Positions 26,096-33,018 of a DNA stretch of 33,213 nucleotides are shown piece by piece. This DNA comes from Vampirovibrionales bacterium (GTDB lineage Bacteria; Cyanobacteriota; Vampirovibrionia; Vampirovibrionales; JAGQHJ01): positions 1 through 33,213 of the forward strand of contig JANWIO010000010.1 of NCBI GenBank assembly GCA_025449835.1. The letters are read 5' to 3'. Below the pieces are notes generated by a model. The model ran no database searches and was not told where the DNA came from. It worked only from the letters and a program-made list of their open reading frames with translations. The position numbers and the translations under genes are program-made. Within the stretch, counting starts at the first letter, position 1, and each line of letters begins with the position of its first letter.

Positions 26096-27211
26096 CTATT
26101 TTTTTACTGGAAAACGAGGATGCAGGAAATTGAGTTCCTGATCACCCGATTGAGACATGAGAAACGGTGATGTGGTTTTTAAATCGGCAATATGAAAAAA
26201 TTGGGTCGAATCTGGGCTCTCTTTTCCCCAAATTTCATAAATAACAGATCCTGTCGGAATTTGGGAAAGATTCACTCTGAAATCGTTTTTGTTGTTCGGA
26301 TCAAAATGAACTTGTGCCGGCCTAAATTCAATTTGATAAGGAGCAACTGGCTGTTTAACCGGCTTTCCCTCTGGTGACATCAAAGCAATATGGTCTAAAG
26401 GGAGGTGAATGGCACTCTCAACCCCTGCTTCTCTTGTAAGGATAAAGTTAACCAGTTTGGCAACGGCATTGTTTGCAACGGGAAGAATATTACTCGGCGT
26501 CCGAAGAAAGAAATCCCGGCTATCTTGGGGATCTAAAGACGGCACTGCCTCAATGTTGATTGAAGGTTTGCCATCAACTAGCAATTTTAGGCCAATCCCT
26601 GGTGCATAGATGGATTCATCCATCGCTAAAGACAAACGAGCCAATCCAATGGCATTGTTTTGAAACATCCCAGTAAAAGGGTGCGCCTTTTTCGGAACAA
26701 ACTGTACTTTTGCAACAGCGCCAAAGGGATGAAACGGCTTCTCATGGGCTGGCCGAACATCTTCAGCCAGATCGAATGTATTTCGCATATAAGTGGAGTC
26801 AAAAATTTTGACCAAATTATTGAGTTTTTGCAGACCTTTCCCACTTAAGGCCCCTGCACTATCAAGCGCTGGAAGCTGAGTATATCGTGTGGATTGTATC
26901 CTGTCCCAAAGCAGTTGTTGTTTCTCTTGTGCGGTTTTTGCGTGATAACTTGGCCCTTGAAGATTTTGGGGAGCCGCCGCGGCAGGGTCAATCACAGGGA
27001 TTTGCTTTTTAATATAAAGCCCTGAGCCACCTATTCCAATGAGAGAAGCAGCTAAAATACATTTAGCAAACCGAAATCTTTTTCGAGGAGTTGGCTTTGG
27101 GCCAGGCTTTTCGGGAGTCGCAGTGGACACCCCAAATCTTAAATTAACAGGATAATTAGTAGAAATCGTCTTAACAGAATTACCAGATTGCCGTATTGCA
27201 GGTATTAACAT
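26096..27211 (-). CDS. Membrane-anchored catalase-like superfamily protein, 371 aa
   Basis: After an N-terminal leader with NLRFGVS (RFGV at 25-28) and a basic stretch PTPRKRFRFAK, there is one hydrophobic segment at about 49-66, so the protein is probably anchored with its main domain outside the cytoplasm. The body resembles the divergent catalase-like group. FHPFGAVAKVQF at 160-171 aligns with the catalase H-A-K-G-A segment (His161 in the distal-His position). FTGMFQ...GLARLSLA...PGIGLKLLVDGKPS at 179-217 follows. IPTGSVIYEIWGKESPDS and SGDQELNFLHPRF close the protein, like the GDE-x-L-F-F-x-H ending of that group. The assignment is by motif recall, not by search. Whether it binds haem or is active is unknown. 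Confidence 0.55.
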   Translation of the reverse strand: MLIPAIRQSGNSVKTISTNYPVNLRFGVSTATPEKPGPKPTPRKRFRFAKCILAASLIGIGGSGLYIKKQIPVIDPAAAAPQNLQGPSYHAKTAQEKQQLLWDRIQSTRYTQLPALDSAGALSGKGLQKLNNLVKIFDSTYMRNTFDLAEDVRPAHEKPFHPFGAVAKVQFVPKKAHPFTGMFQNNAIGLARLSLAMDESIYAPGIGLKLLVDGKPSINIEAVPSLDPQDSRDFFLRTPSNILPVANNAVAKLVNFILTREAGVESAIHLPLDHIALMSPEGKPVKQPVAPYQIEFRPAQVHFDPNNKNDFRVNLSQIPTGSVIYEIWGKESPDSTQFFHIADLKTTSPFLMSQSGDQELNFLHPRFPVKK

Positions 27212-27408
27212 ACAAGGCCTACCTCTTAAAATTTGTAACCCACTGGGCTTTACAAATACTGAAAAAATACTTTGCCATTATCTCTAATCCGCTTGAAAAG
27301 ACAAATCTCTATTTAGAAAAAGCAACAATAAAAGTCTTTAGGTCAAAGTGACTTTCAGATAAAAAATAAGTCCAAACCCAAAGCCGAAGAGTTTGCTCAA
27401 AGGACGAT

Positions 27409-27897
27409 TTATAGATCGTATGAAGGCTCAGGCGGTTTGATGTTCAGTAATCTACTGTGTAAATCATCCCTAAGATAATGACCAATCTGATATCCAATGT
27501 CACCTTCGATTTCAACAGGATCATGTTTAGGACTCTCTTGGAAGCAAGTACGAATCCAAGGATCACATGAAGAATCCTCAAAGAAAGCCGTCACTGAAGA
27601 ACCTTTTGGGGAGGTTAATCGATACTCTTTGCTGTTTCCCTGACGGTAAGGGTGATGAATACTTTTAAACTCATACGTTCCATCAGCGACACGAATTTCG
27701 TACGTACCATTCCCAAAAACAGTCACATTCTCAGATGAAAGTCGTACCTGAAAATTAGATGATTTGGTCTGAAAACGCTCTTTCATCTCTTCAAGCATTA
27801 TCTGGGGTGTTTTACCTCGAAATAAAACCTTTGCAGCCTTTACGTTTCTCTTGAGGCCAGCGGTATCGTTTGTCGAAATGCCTTGAACCAAATTCAT
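27409..27897 (-). CDS. Hypothetical protein, 162 aa
   Basis: Not recognised. A short N-terminal helix (MNLVQGISTNDTAGLKR) leads into a basic segment and then a likely beta-rich domain (VRLSSENVTVFGNGTYEIRVADGTYEF), ending with an acidic helix and an EPSYDL tail. Two cysteines (CDPWIRTC) may form a pair. No signal peptide. The frame is open to 27957, but AGGAGA seven to eight bases before the ATG at 27897 favours the shorter form. It stands alone between the catalase-like gene and the KFGN gene. Confidence 0.65.
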   Translation of the reverse strand: MNLVQGISTNDTAGLKRNVKAAKVLFRGKTPQIMLEEMKERFQTKSSNFQVRLSSENVTVFGNGTYEIRVADGTYEFKSIHHPYRQGNSKEYRLTSPKGSSVTAFFEDSSCDPWIRTCFQESPKHDPVEIEGDIGYQIGHYLRDDLHSRLLNIKPPEPSYDL

Positions 27898-28063
27898 GAA
27901 ATCGTCTCCTGAATCACGCTTTTCTTCTGACTCAAGAATACTTGTTGAAATTCGCACGTCAATTTCAACATAAATAAAACTTCATAATTTAAAAGCACTT
28001 AAAACGTTCACACAGTCAAAGAGTGTAAGACGGATAGAACATGGACCCGAAGAAGTTTCTCAA

Positions 28064-28408
28064 CTAAAAAGGAACGGATTGCTCTCCTTGTATAATTTCA
28101 ATTCGTAAGCCGTGTAGTGTCGATACGCCACGACTCTCAGCATACCCCGGTAAGGATTTAAGTGCATTTAAAGCAGCAGTATAGTTCTTCACATCTGCCA
28201 AGCCGATTTGCAACGTATCGTTCTGTTTCGTTACTGGATCAAAATCAACGGGAGAAACATTTGTAACTTCAATCCCATGTTTATCCTCAAGAAGCTTGAA
28301 AACTGTTTGAGGTAGATCTTTTAAGGAGTCATTTTTAGCGTTTGGCTTGGTATTCCCAAATTTTATTGGAGAAAACGGCTTTGGAAATCGTGTAGAAAGA
28401 ATTTGCAT
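28064..28408 (-). CDS. Hypothetical small protein with N-terminal KFGN motif, 114 aa
   Basis: Begins MQILSTRFPKPFSPIKFGNT, with KFGN at 16-19, then a Lys/Asn linker and a compact alpha/beta domain (TVFKLLEDKHGIEVTNVSPVDF ... GLRIEIIQG) with no membrane span. The ATGs at 28411 and 28408 are both possible; the GGGG tract fits 28408 better. No family recognised. It is another member of the set of proteins that share the N-terminal basic-Phe-Gly leader. Confidence 0.65.
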   Translation of the reverse strand: MQILSTRFPKPFSPIKFGNTKPNAKNDSLKDLPQTVFKLLEDKHGIEVTNVSPVDFDPVTKQNDTLQIGLADVKNYTAALNALKSLPGYAESRGVSTLHGLRIEIIQGEQSVPF

Positions 28409-28476
28409 CATCTGCCCCCATATAGTCACATCCACAAACAAACTATTATTTATCTATCACAAAATTTTCTCAACAT

Positions 28477-28549
28477 AATTATCTCCTGCACCTTCATCTC
28501 CATGGCAATGGCACGTGGGGAGAATCTAAAGTCGAAAAATGAGATAATT
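28477..28549. repeat. 9-bp perfect inverted repeat with inner hairpin
   Basis: AATTATCTC at 28477-28485 is repeated in inverse as GAGATAATT at 28541-28549. Between them a TCTCC/GGAGA pair could extend the structure. It lies between the lipoprotein gene and the KFGN gene, both on the minus strand. There is no T-run in the position expected of a simple terminator, so it may be a leader structure or a DNA-binding site. Confidence 0.4.
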
Positions 28550-28557
28550 TTTAGTTT

Positions 28558-28917
28558 TTAAGGATTAACCGATTTTTTCATCCAACAGAGGGGAACAAAC
28601 CCTTCTTGCGCCGTCCCTTTAGCATTTAAAACCTTCACGCTACAAGCATTCAGGTCGCTATTGTAATGTTCCACCGTAACTTGCGTTCCTGAAGGAACAC
28701 CAAAGGCTTGATGGGATTTACATTTATCTCCGATATAGCCTTTTGAATCGGCGAAATCATCACAAGCGTGAGCGTCTTCCATCGTTTTAGAGATGGGAAT
28801 CACTTTCTCCCCTGTATATTGAACGGTATAAACGTCGCCTTTTTGGGGGTAATTCGAAGAGGCACAAGCCGCCAGTAAGGCGATAAATAGACAAGCGAAG
28901 AAAAATAATCTTTTCAT
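28558..28917 (-). CDS. Small lipoprotein, 119 aa
   Basis: MKRLFFFACLFIALLAACAS is a lipoprotein signal peptide with the lipobox LAAC ending at Cys18, so the protein is lipidated and envelope-anchored. The mature part is about 100 residues with several cysteines and a probable SH3-like beta fold (GDVYTVQYTGEKV ... GTQVTVEHYNSD). Family not recognised. A longer frame from 29217 runs through the tRNA gene and is rejected. The ATG at 28917 lacks a ribosome site and lies only six bases after a TATAAT, suggesting leaderless translation. Confidence 0.75.
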   Translation of the reverse strand: MKRLFFFACLFIALLAACASSNYPQKGDVYTVQYTGEKVIPISKTMEDAHACDDFADSKGYIGDKCKSHQAFGVPSGTQVTVEHYNSDLNACSVKVLNAKGTAQEGFVPLCWMKKSVNP

Positions 28918-28923
28918 GGTCAA

Positions 28924-28952
28924 ATTATAGCACGCAGGCTTACTTACAATAT
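28924..28952 (-). promoter_or_regulatory. Extended -10 promoter placing the start at the lipoprotein ATG
   Basis: On the minus strand TATAAT (28924-28929) is preceded by TGC, and ATATTG (28947-28952) lies at 17 bases. Six bases (TTGACC) separate TATAAT from the ATG, so transcription should begin at or next to the A of the start codon, giving an mRNA without a leader. Confidence 0.5.
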
Positions 28953-29076
28953 GCGTTATCCCTAATAACGTGTAATTTATCTGATTTGAATACCTTAAAA
29001 ACTTTCCAGACTGAGTAATCTCACATTCAAGGTTCGATAAAGTATCGCCTAAAACCCTTGTATTTGCTGAATTAAA

Positions 29077-29165
29077 TGGCGGACAGGGAGAGATTCGAAC
29101 TCTCGGTGGCTCAACACCACACAGTCTTTCCAGGACTGCACCATAGACCACTCGGACACCTGTCC
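29077..29165 (-). tRNA. tRNA-Ser (anticodon GGA)
   Basis: Read on the minus strand the acceptor GGACAGG at the 5' end pairs with CCTGTCC near the 3' end, followed by G and an encoded CCA. The anticodon stem CAGTC/GACTG encloses CTGGAAA with anticodon GGA. The TTCGAAT T-loop and GAGAG/CTCTC T-stem are intact, and a long variable arm (TGTGGTGTTGAGCCACC) is typical of type II serine tRNAs. It reads UCC/UCU serine codons. Confidence 0.95.
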
Positions 29166-29476
29166 AACCTTCACTTTCACCATTTCCGATACCTCCTGAC
29201 TTTTCCAAAATGTCCAACTTTTGTCCAACTTCAATTAGAAATTAGATTTTTCAACTTTACCGGTCAAGCCATGGTGATACAATCGAAAATTCTTGCGATA
29301 AGCCTCAATCACAAAACAAGCTTTACCCCATGCAGGAGCCCCAGGAAGGCGGCTTAAATCATTTTCAGGTGTAAAGATGTTCCGGGTGTTGTTAAAACAT
29401 GCCCTAGTGAAGCTGGGTTTCAATACCAACTTTTGATATAGTGGTCCATGTTCTGCAAAAAATCGAAGGATGTAAA
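29166..29476. other. Region without a convincing gene between tRNA-Ser and the plus-strand cluster
   Basis: This 311-base stretch separates the minus-strand chromosomal genes from the plus-strand phage-like genes. TGTCCAAC occurs three times (29161, 29211 and 29222), the first overlapping the 5' end of the tRNA. A minus frame at 29235-29429 encodes a protein-like tail (WGKACFVIEAYRKNF) but has neither a ribosome site nor an ATG, so it might be a remnant. It is the likely area of an element boundary. Confidence 0.4.
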
Positions 29477-29731
29477 ATGAACAACAAGCTTGAAAGATAC
29501 ATGCTCATAGCGGTTGCCTTTTCTGTCTTAATATTTGCCTTTCTCTATTTTGAGCATAATCCAACACAACCACGGTATAAAATTAACACCGTTTCTAGAT
29601 ATAGGGATCCAATTCTTTTAGACTCTTTTAGTGGTAGAACTTGGGCCAGGGTATATTGCCCAGGACAACAAGAAGGATATCCCATGTGTTGGGAAAAAAT
29701 GGGTGTAATTGAAACGCCTCAAGGGAAATGA
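29477..29731 (+). CDS. Small single-pass membrane protein, 84 aa
   Basis: MNNKLERYM is followed by a hydrophobic segment (LIAVAFSVLIFAFLYF, about 9-25) and a polar domain of about 60 residues with two cysteines (VYCPGQQEGYPMCWEK). This predicts an N-terminal anchor with the rest outside the cytoplasm. The ATG at 29477 has AAGGA seven bases upstream; an in-frame ATG at 29441 does not. It is the first plus-strand gene after the tRNA. The Cys-flanked end is faintly like the lipoprotein nearby (CWMKK), but I would not call them homologous. Confidence 0.65.
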   Translation: MNNKLERYMLIAVAFSVLIFAFLYFEHNPTQPRYKINTVSRYRDPILLDSFSGRTWARVYCPGQQEGYPMCWEKMGVIETPQGK

Positions 29732-30061
29732 CAGAACAATGATGGATGGGCAATAAACCTCCAGGAGCCACCCAATAACAACCATTTAGGTTTGTGGAAA
29801 TCCCAAATAGTTTTTGATGACGTAACCAGTGAACGATTAGCATTAGCCTATAGGCTGCCAATACAGCCACACTCTTTCAAAAAGCCCTGAAAACCCTTAT
29901 AGTTGATCTGTTTTAGGCATGCATTTTTTTAAAACAGATTGATTTTCTGACAAATTCAAAAACCCCCTAAAACATATGAGGGTTAAAAGAAAAAAATCAT
30001 TAAAATAGGGGTAGCACTAGATTTAATCATGGTGTGTGTTGAAATTTACTTGGTTAGGAAT
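29732..30061. other. Non-coding stretch with an operator-like inverted repeat
   Basis: No gene is supported here; a minus frame at 29628-29870 is a shadow of the upstream gene. The right half is AT-rich and contains the inverted repeat at 29906-29939 and a CCCC/GAGGG weak hairpin at 29964-29986, and presumably the promoter for the downstream gene. Confidence 0.5.
29906..29939. promoter_or_regulatory. 10-bp perfect inverted repeat, possible operator
   Basis: ATCTGTTTTA (29906-29915) and TAAAACAGAT (29930-29939) are perfect inverse copies with a 14-base spacer holding GGCATGC and a T-run. The size and position, between two plus-strand genes of the phage-like cluster, suit a repressor operator. 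It could also act as a weak terminator for the membrane-protein gene, but the T-run is in the loop rather than after the stem. Confidence 0.45.
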
Positions 30062-30772
30062 ATGGACCAACAAACCGAAATTAAAAGGATGCGGGAGCGT
30101 CCCATTTGCGACTTAAAGGACAACTATGACGCTCTACAGGCGTTGGCTGAAATTATTTGTAAGCTTGAGGATAAAGACTTACCAACCTCAAAGAGTGAGC
30201 AAATCCAATCACTCGAAGGGCTTAAGCACCTTTTTACTACACAATGGGATATGATGGCTAATGACCGGGAATTACCTAATAAAGAGATTGAAAATAAGAT
30301 ATCAGAGTGGGTTCTGAAGGCTAGAAAGCGGATACAGGCGTGTATAAATAATAAATACACCGAGTCGATAACGGATATTTGTAAGCCCTCAGAACAATTT
30401 ACAGGCAACCCCTGGGCTTCTGTGTTTGACTATAGGTCTTTTGAAAAACTTTTTATTGAGCTTTTAGACAATCCGCTTGATTTTGCCTCTCAGATGGCCG
30501 ACAGTCCCAATCTACTTATGGAAAAGCAAAACAACGAAAAACCAAGAGGTAATGGACAAGCGCAATTTGATTTAAGCTCCCTTACGAAAGAGGAAGAAAA
30601 GCGATTTTTGTATGTCTCGCAATACCAGCCATCAACAAAAGATATCACCGCTAAATTTTGTATTACAAATAATGGCTGGAAGAGTAGTAGAGAAGCGATA
30701 AATTTAAAACTAAATGACTGTAAAATTAAATATGACAGGGTGAATAAGCTCTGGGATGTTGCAAAGATATAA
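30062..30772 (+). CDS. Hypothetical protein of the phage-like cluster, 236 aa
   Basis: No family recognised. The sequence is helical and highly charged: MDQQTEIKRMRERPICDLKD, then a Glu/Lys-rich region to about residue 110, an aromatic stretch FDYRSFEKLFIELL near 130-143, a polar linker, and a C-terminal 60 residues (SLTKEEEKRFLYVSQYQ ... RVNKLWDVAKI) that could form a small winged-helix-like domain. No membrane segment. The frame is open from 30029, whose ATG lacks a ribosome site; 30062 follows TTAGGA closely and is chosen with low certainty. Its position upstream of G/C palindromes and replication genes would suit a replication or regulatory protein, but nothing in the sequence proves it. 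Confidence 0.6.
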   Translation: MDQQTEIKRMRERPICDLKDNYDALQALAEIICKLEDKDLPTSKSEQIQSLEGLKHLFTTQWDMMANDRELPNKEIENKISEWVLKARKRIQACINNKYTESITDICKPSEQFTGNPWASVFDYRSFEKLFIELLDNPLDFASQMADSPNLLMEKQNNEKPRGNGQAQFDLSSLTKEEEKRFLYVSQYQPSTKDITAKFCITNNGWKSSREAINLKLNDCKIKYDRVNKLWDVAKI

Positions 30773-30807
30773 TATTTGTAAGTTTACTTGATTCATTAAT
30801 TTTCAGG

Positions 30808-30854
30808 AGGGGGTAAATACCCCCTCTAGTGAAGGGGTTAAATACCCCCCTTTT
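30808..30854. repeat. Two tandem G/C palindromes (AGGGGKTAAATACCCCC)
   Basis: AGGGGGTAAATACCCCC at 30808-30824 and AGGGGTTAAATACCCCCC at 30833-30850 are near-identical, 25 bases apart. Each is itself a near-perfect palindrome (AGGGGGTA-AA-TACCCCCT for the first). The second is followed by TTTT. They could be tandem operators, iteron-like replication sites, or two stacked hairpins at the end of the upstream transcript. Confidence 0.6.
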
Positions 30855-30881
30855 AGACTGCCACAATACTATTACTAGCTT

Positions 30882-30977
30882 ATGTCTTAGGCTGATAATA
30901 GCATTTAAACAATTCTTAGCTTCAACAATTTTCCTAACCTAAGACATCCGCTGGTAAACCAACCGGCGGTTTTTTTT
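30882..30977 (+). ncRNA. Candidate small RNA or attenuator: 10-bp inverted repeat abutting a terminator
   Basis: ATGTCTTAGG (30882-30891) and CCTAAGACAT (30938-30947) form a perfect ten-pair stem enclosing a 46-base AT-rich loop. The terminator stem begins on the very next base, at 30948. A stem, loop and terminator in immediate succession is the usual shape of a small regulatory RNA or a leader attenuator. No promoter is identified with confidence. Confidence 0.4.
30948..30977 (+). terminator. Rho-independent terminator
   Basis: CCGCTGGT (30948-30955) pairs with ACCGGCGG (30962-30969) with one G-T wobble and a six-base loop, directly followed by eight T residues (30970-30977). A textbook plus-strand terminator, 30 bases before the next gene, so it separates the 236-residue protein gene from the nuclease/replication operon. 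Confidence 0.88.
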
Positions 30978-31006
30978 AGAAGGCCGGAAGAGAAGGAAAT
31001 AAATAA

Positions 31007-31150
31007 ATGATTCCATTAAGTATCAAAGAAAAACCCAGAACCTGGGAGGACGAGGCCAAACTACCACCTCACCTACAAACGGTTACCTGGCAGATCCGCC
31101 ATGGTGGCGATGAATCAATAAAAACAGCAATGGAAGGAATTAAGCAATGA
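31007..31150 (+). CDS. Small protein, 47 aa, first gene of the replication operon
   Basis: The sequence opens MIPLSIKEKPRTWEDEAKLP and ends AMEGIKQ; it is charged, soluble and unrecognised. The ATG at 31007 has AGAAGGAA upstream, and the stop overlaps the next start (ATGA, 31147-31150), the usual sign of translational coupling. Those two features, rather than any homology, support it as a real gene. It follows the terminator at 30948-30977 closely, so its promoter is either inside that structure or reads through it. Confidence 0.65.
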   Translation: MIPLSIKEKPRTWEDEAKLPPHLQTVTWQIRHGGDESIKTAMEGIKQ

Positions 31151-31782
31151 GCATTCAAGAGCGATTAACTTGGTTTCCAGAGATGGAGGACCTCGCTTTA
31201 TACAACCGTGAACCCCCAATGGTGACAATACCGGCAGAAGTCGCAAGCCGGATTGAAAAAGAGCTTGCTCCATTACGATTCAAGAAATGGGCAAGCTCCA
31301 CTAGGGCAACTTCACGGGCTGACGCAATCGGTTTAATGGGAGAAATTGCCTTTCAACGCTTTTTAGGAGTTTCTACAAGCAAAGCAGAGGAGGATTTTTT
31401 CAACGGGCTAAGTGGGGATAAAGGCATTGATGCTTGGCTAGGTGAAATGAGCATCGACGTTAAAACATCGGCTTTAAAGAATTTACCCTTAAAATTCTTG
31501 TTTACAAAGACAAACCGCTTTTCTAACCGGGCGAATGTTGTTGTTTTTGTTCATATCCGAGAATCTCAAATGGGTGATATCCATTGCAGTTTAATTGGGT
31601 GGGCCTACAAGGCAGAGGTTAATCGATTTCTGAGGGATTCAGATAAGTATCCTAATCTACAAACGCTTCGCATAGACACCCTGCGTCGCCATGGCGACAT
31701 ATATCCAGTAAATCACTTACTTTTACAAAACCCTGCAGGCCGGGGGCAGTTTAACGTGGCCGAGAGAGGAGTCATCTTATGA
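31147..31782 (+). CDS. PD-(D/E)XK-fold nuclease-like protein, 211 aa
   Basis: The core matches the PD-(D/E)XK nuclease fold: GLMGEIAFQRFLG at about 62-74 with the helix Glu66, then GIDAW with Asp95, a beta hairpin, and MSIDVKTS with Asp104 and Lys106. This E...D...DxK order is typical of Holliday-junction-resolvase-like and restriction-type endonucleases found in phage replication modules. The N-terminal 45 residues are a separate helical region. It overlaps the previous gene by four bases (ATGA) and the next by four, so it is part of a coupled operon. The nuclease fold is a confident guess; its substrate is unknown, and it may be a recombination or replication-associated nuclease. Confidence 0.7.
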   Translation: MSIQERLTWFPEMEDLALYNREPPMVTIPAEVASRIEKELAPLRFKKWASSTRATSRADAIGLMGEIAFQRFLGVSTSKAEEDFFNGLSGDKGIDAWLGEMSIDVKTSALKNLPLKFLFTKTNRFSNRANVVVFVHIRESQMGDIHCSLIGWAYKAEVNRFLRDSDKYPNLQTLRIDTLRRHGDIYPVNHLLLQNPAGRGQFNVAERGVIL

Positions 31783-31979
31783 CTACGAAATATACGAGAC
31801 CTTTTGTTGAATTAACTTTCAAGGTTTACATGCCTGAGGGCTCAGCAGAATTTGAGCAATGGCTAGAGCGGATTGAGAACACGCTTGGCCAAAATGAGGC
31901 CTTGACCCCAGTGGGAAAAGATAAAACCCGTCCAGCATTGAAGAAAGTCGCAGGAGGATCCAATAATGTCCAAAAATAA
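31779..31979 (+). CDS. Small hypothetical protein, 66 aa
   Basis: Unrecognised. MTTKYTRPFVELTFKVYMPE suggests a beta-strand start, followed by an acidic amphipathic helix (FEQWLERIENTLGQNE) and a basic tail. It overlaps the nuclease gene by four bases (ATGA) and the next gene by fourteen, so it is translated as part of the same operon. No function can be given. Confidence 0.65.
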   Translation: MTTKYTRPFVELTFKVYMPEGSAEFEQWLERIENTLGQNEALTPVGKDKTRPALKKVAGGSNNVQK

Positions 31980-33018
31980 AGCCCTGAATGAGATTCAAGG
32001 CAAAGAAAATAACTATAACCATAGTTTATCACAAAGGGATGGGGTTGGCGAAAGCCAGCCCCCAGCCAAACCATCAGATGTTCTCAAGATAGTCATCCCA
32101 AAATTTAGCAAGTGGCAGAGGTCTACCAGTAAGCATAGAAGCTGGATTGCATTATCGACAAGCTTTTTTGATGACCCTGCCATTCAGGAAGTTACCCTTA
32201 GGGAGCCAGACGCAATATTATGTTATTTATGGCTTCTTACTCATGCAAATGGAGACGGTATTTTAACGATTAAGACATCTAATTTGAAGCGCCAATGGAT
32301 GAACATCACGGGTAATAGTTCAAACCGATTTGATTTTCTAAAGCGACTCCAATGGCTTTCTAATGCCAATCTAATTGAAGTCCAATGGCTTTCTAATGAT
32401 GTTCTAAATGAATCCTTAACCCCTTTAGAAACACCTCAAACCCAAGCAGAGATTGATGACAATAGTCTCTACAATACAATACAAACAATACAAACAAAGC
32501 CACCCGCTAAAGCGGCAAATTCTTTTGAAAAAAACTCTGATCCAGTTTGGGGTGATGGCTTGAATCTATTAATCACTAAAGGAAATAGTGAACAACAATC
32601 CAGAACCTTTCTGGGTCTTGCCGTCAAGCAGTATGGCAATGAAAACGTTCAGAAGGCAATTGAAACGGCAATTCTTGAGGACCCAGTAGAACCAAAAGCC
32701 TTTATCATGGCCTGTTTAAAAAACTCCAAGGTTGTGCCAACTCCTCAAAACACCGAGGATACCGACCATCAGGCCATGGTGGGCAAGCGAAAGCAATGGT
32801 TTAGGTTCCCTTTTGCCGTCCTAAACAATGATGAAGGACGGCTTCATGGGCCAGTCATTGAACCGTCAGATTATGATATCGACCCATCAGCGCCACCATG
32901 GCAAGTATACAAAAAGGATAATCCACAAGATACCTTGGATATAAGGGAATGGGCCCCAATACCGTCTGAAGATGCTAATAAAATCAAGAGTCAGGAGGAC
33001 CTCAGTTATGTTGGATGA
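31966..33018 (+). CDS. Phage-type replisome organiser / helicase-loader-like protein, 350 aa
   Basis: After a disordered 45-residue start, about residues 57-120 (SWIALSTSFFDDPAIQEVT ... LLTHANGDGILTIKTSNL) resemble the winged-helix domain of DnaD-like and phage replisome-organiser proteins, which assess origin DNA and recruit the helicase. A polar linker follows, then a helical middle (GLNLLITKGNSEQQSRTFLG) and an acidic C-terminal region. The next gene encodes DnaB, and helicase loaders usually precede their helicase. AGGAGG lies nine bases before the ATG at 31966. The assignment combines weak similarity by eye with gene order, so it is tentative. It overlaps the dnaB start by eleven bases. 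Confidence 0.6.
   Translation: MSKNKALNEIQGKENNYNHSLSQRDGVGESQPPAKPSDVLKIVIPKFSKWQRSTSKHRSWIALSTSFFDDPAIQEVTLREPDAILCYLWLLTHANGDGILTIKTSNLKRQWMNITGNSSNRFDFLKRLQWLSNANLIEVQWLSNDVLNESLTPLETPQTQAEIDDNSLYNTIQTIQTKPPAKAANSFEKNSDPVWGDGLNLLITKGNSEQQSRTFLGLAVKQYGNENVQKAIETAILEDPVEPKAFIMACLKNSKVVPTPQNTEDTDHQAMVGKRKQWFRFPFAVLNNDEGRLHGPVIEPSDYDIDPSAPPWQVYKKDNPQDTLDIREWAPIPSEDANKIKSQEDLSYVG

Noticed and set aside
29077..29104. tRNA-Ser 3' end as attachment site of the right-hand element
   Set aside because: The 3' end of the tRNA points left, away from the phage-like genes, and I found no second copy of this segment in the window.
28918..29217. 100-codon N-terminal extension of the lipoprotein
   Set aside because: It would be translated through the tRNA-Ser gene, and the lipoprotein signal peptide begins exactly at 28917.
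29235..29429. 64-codon minus-strand frame next to the tRNA
   Set aside because: Starts only at a TTG without a ribosome site. The C-terminal half looks protein-like, so a decayed gene is possible, but the evidence is too thin to call it.
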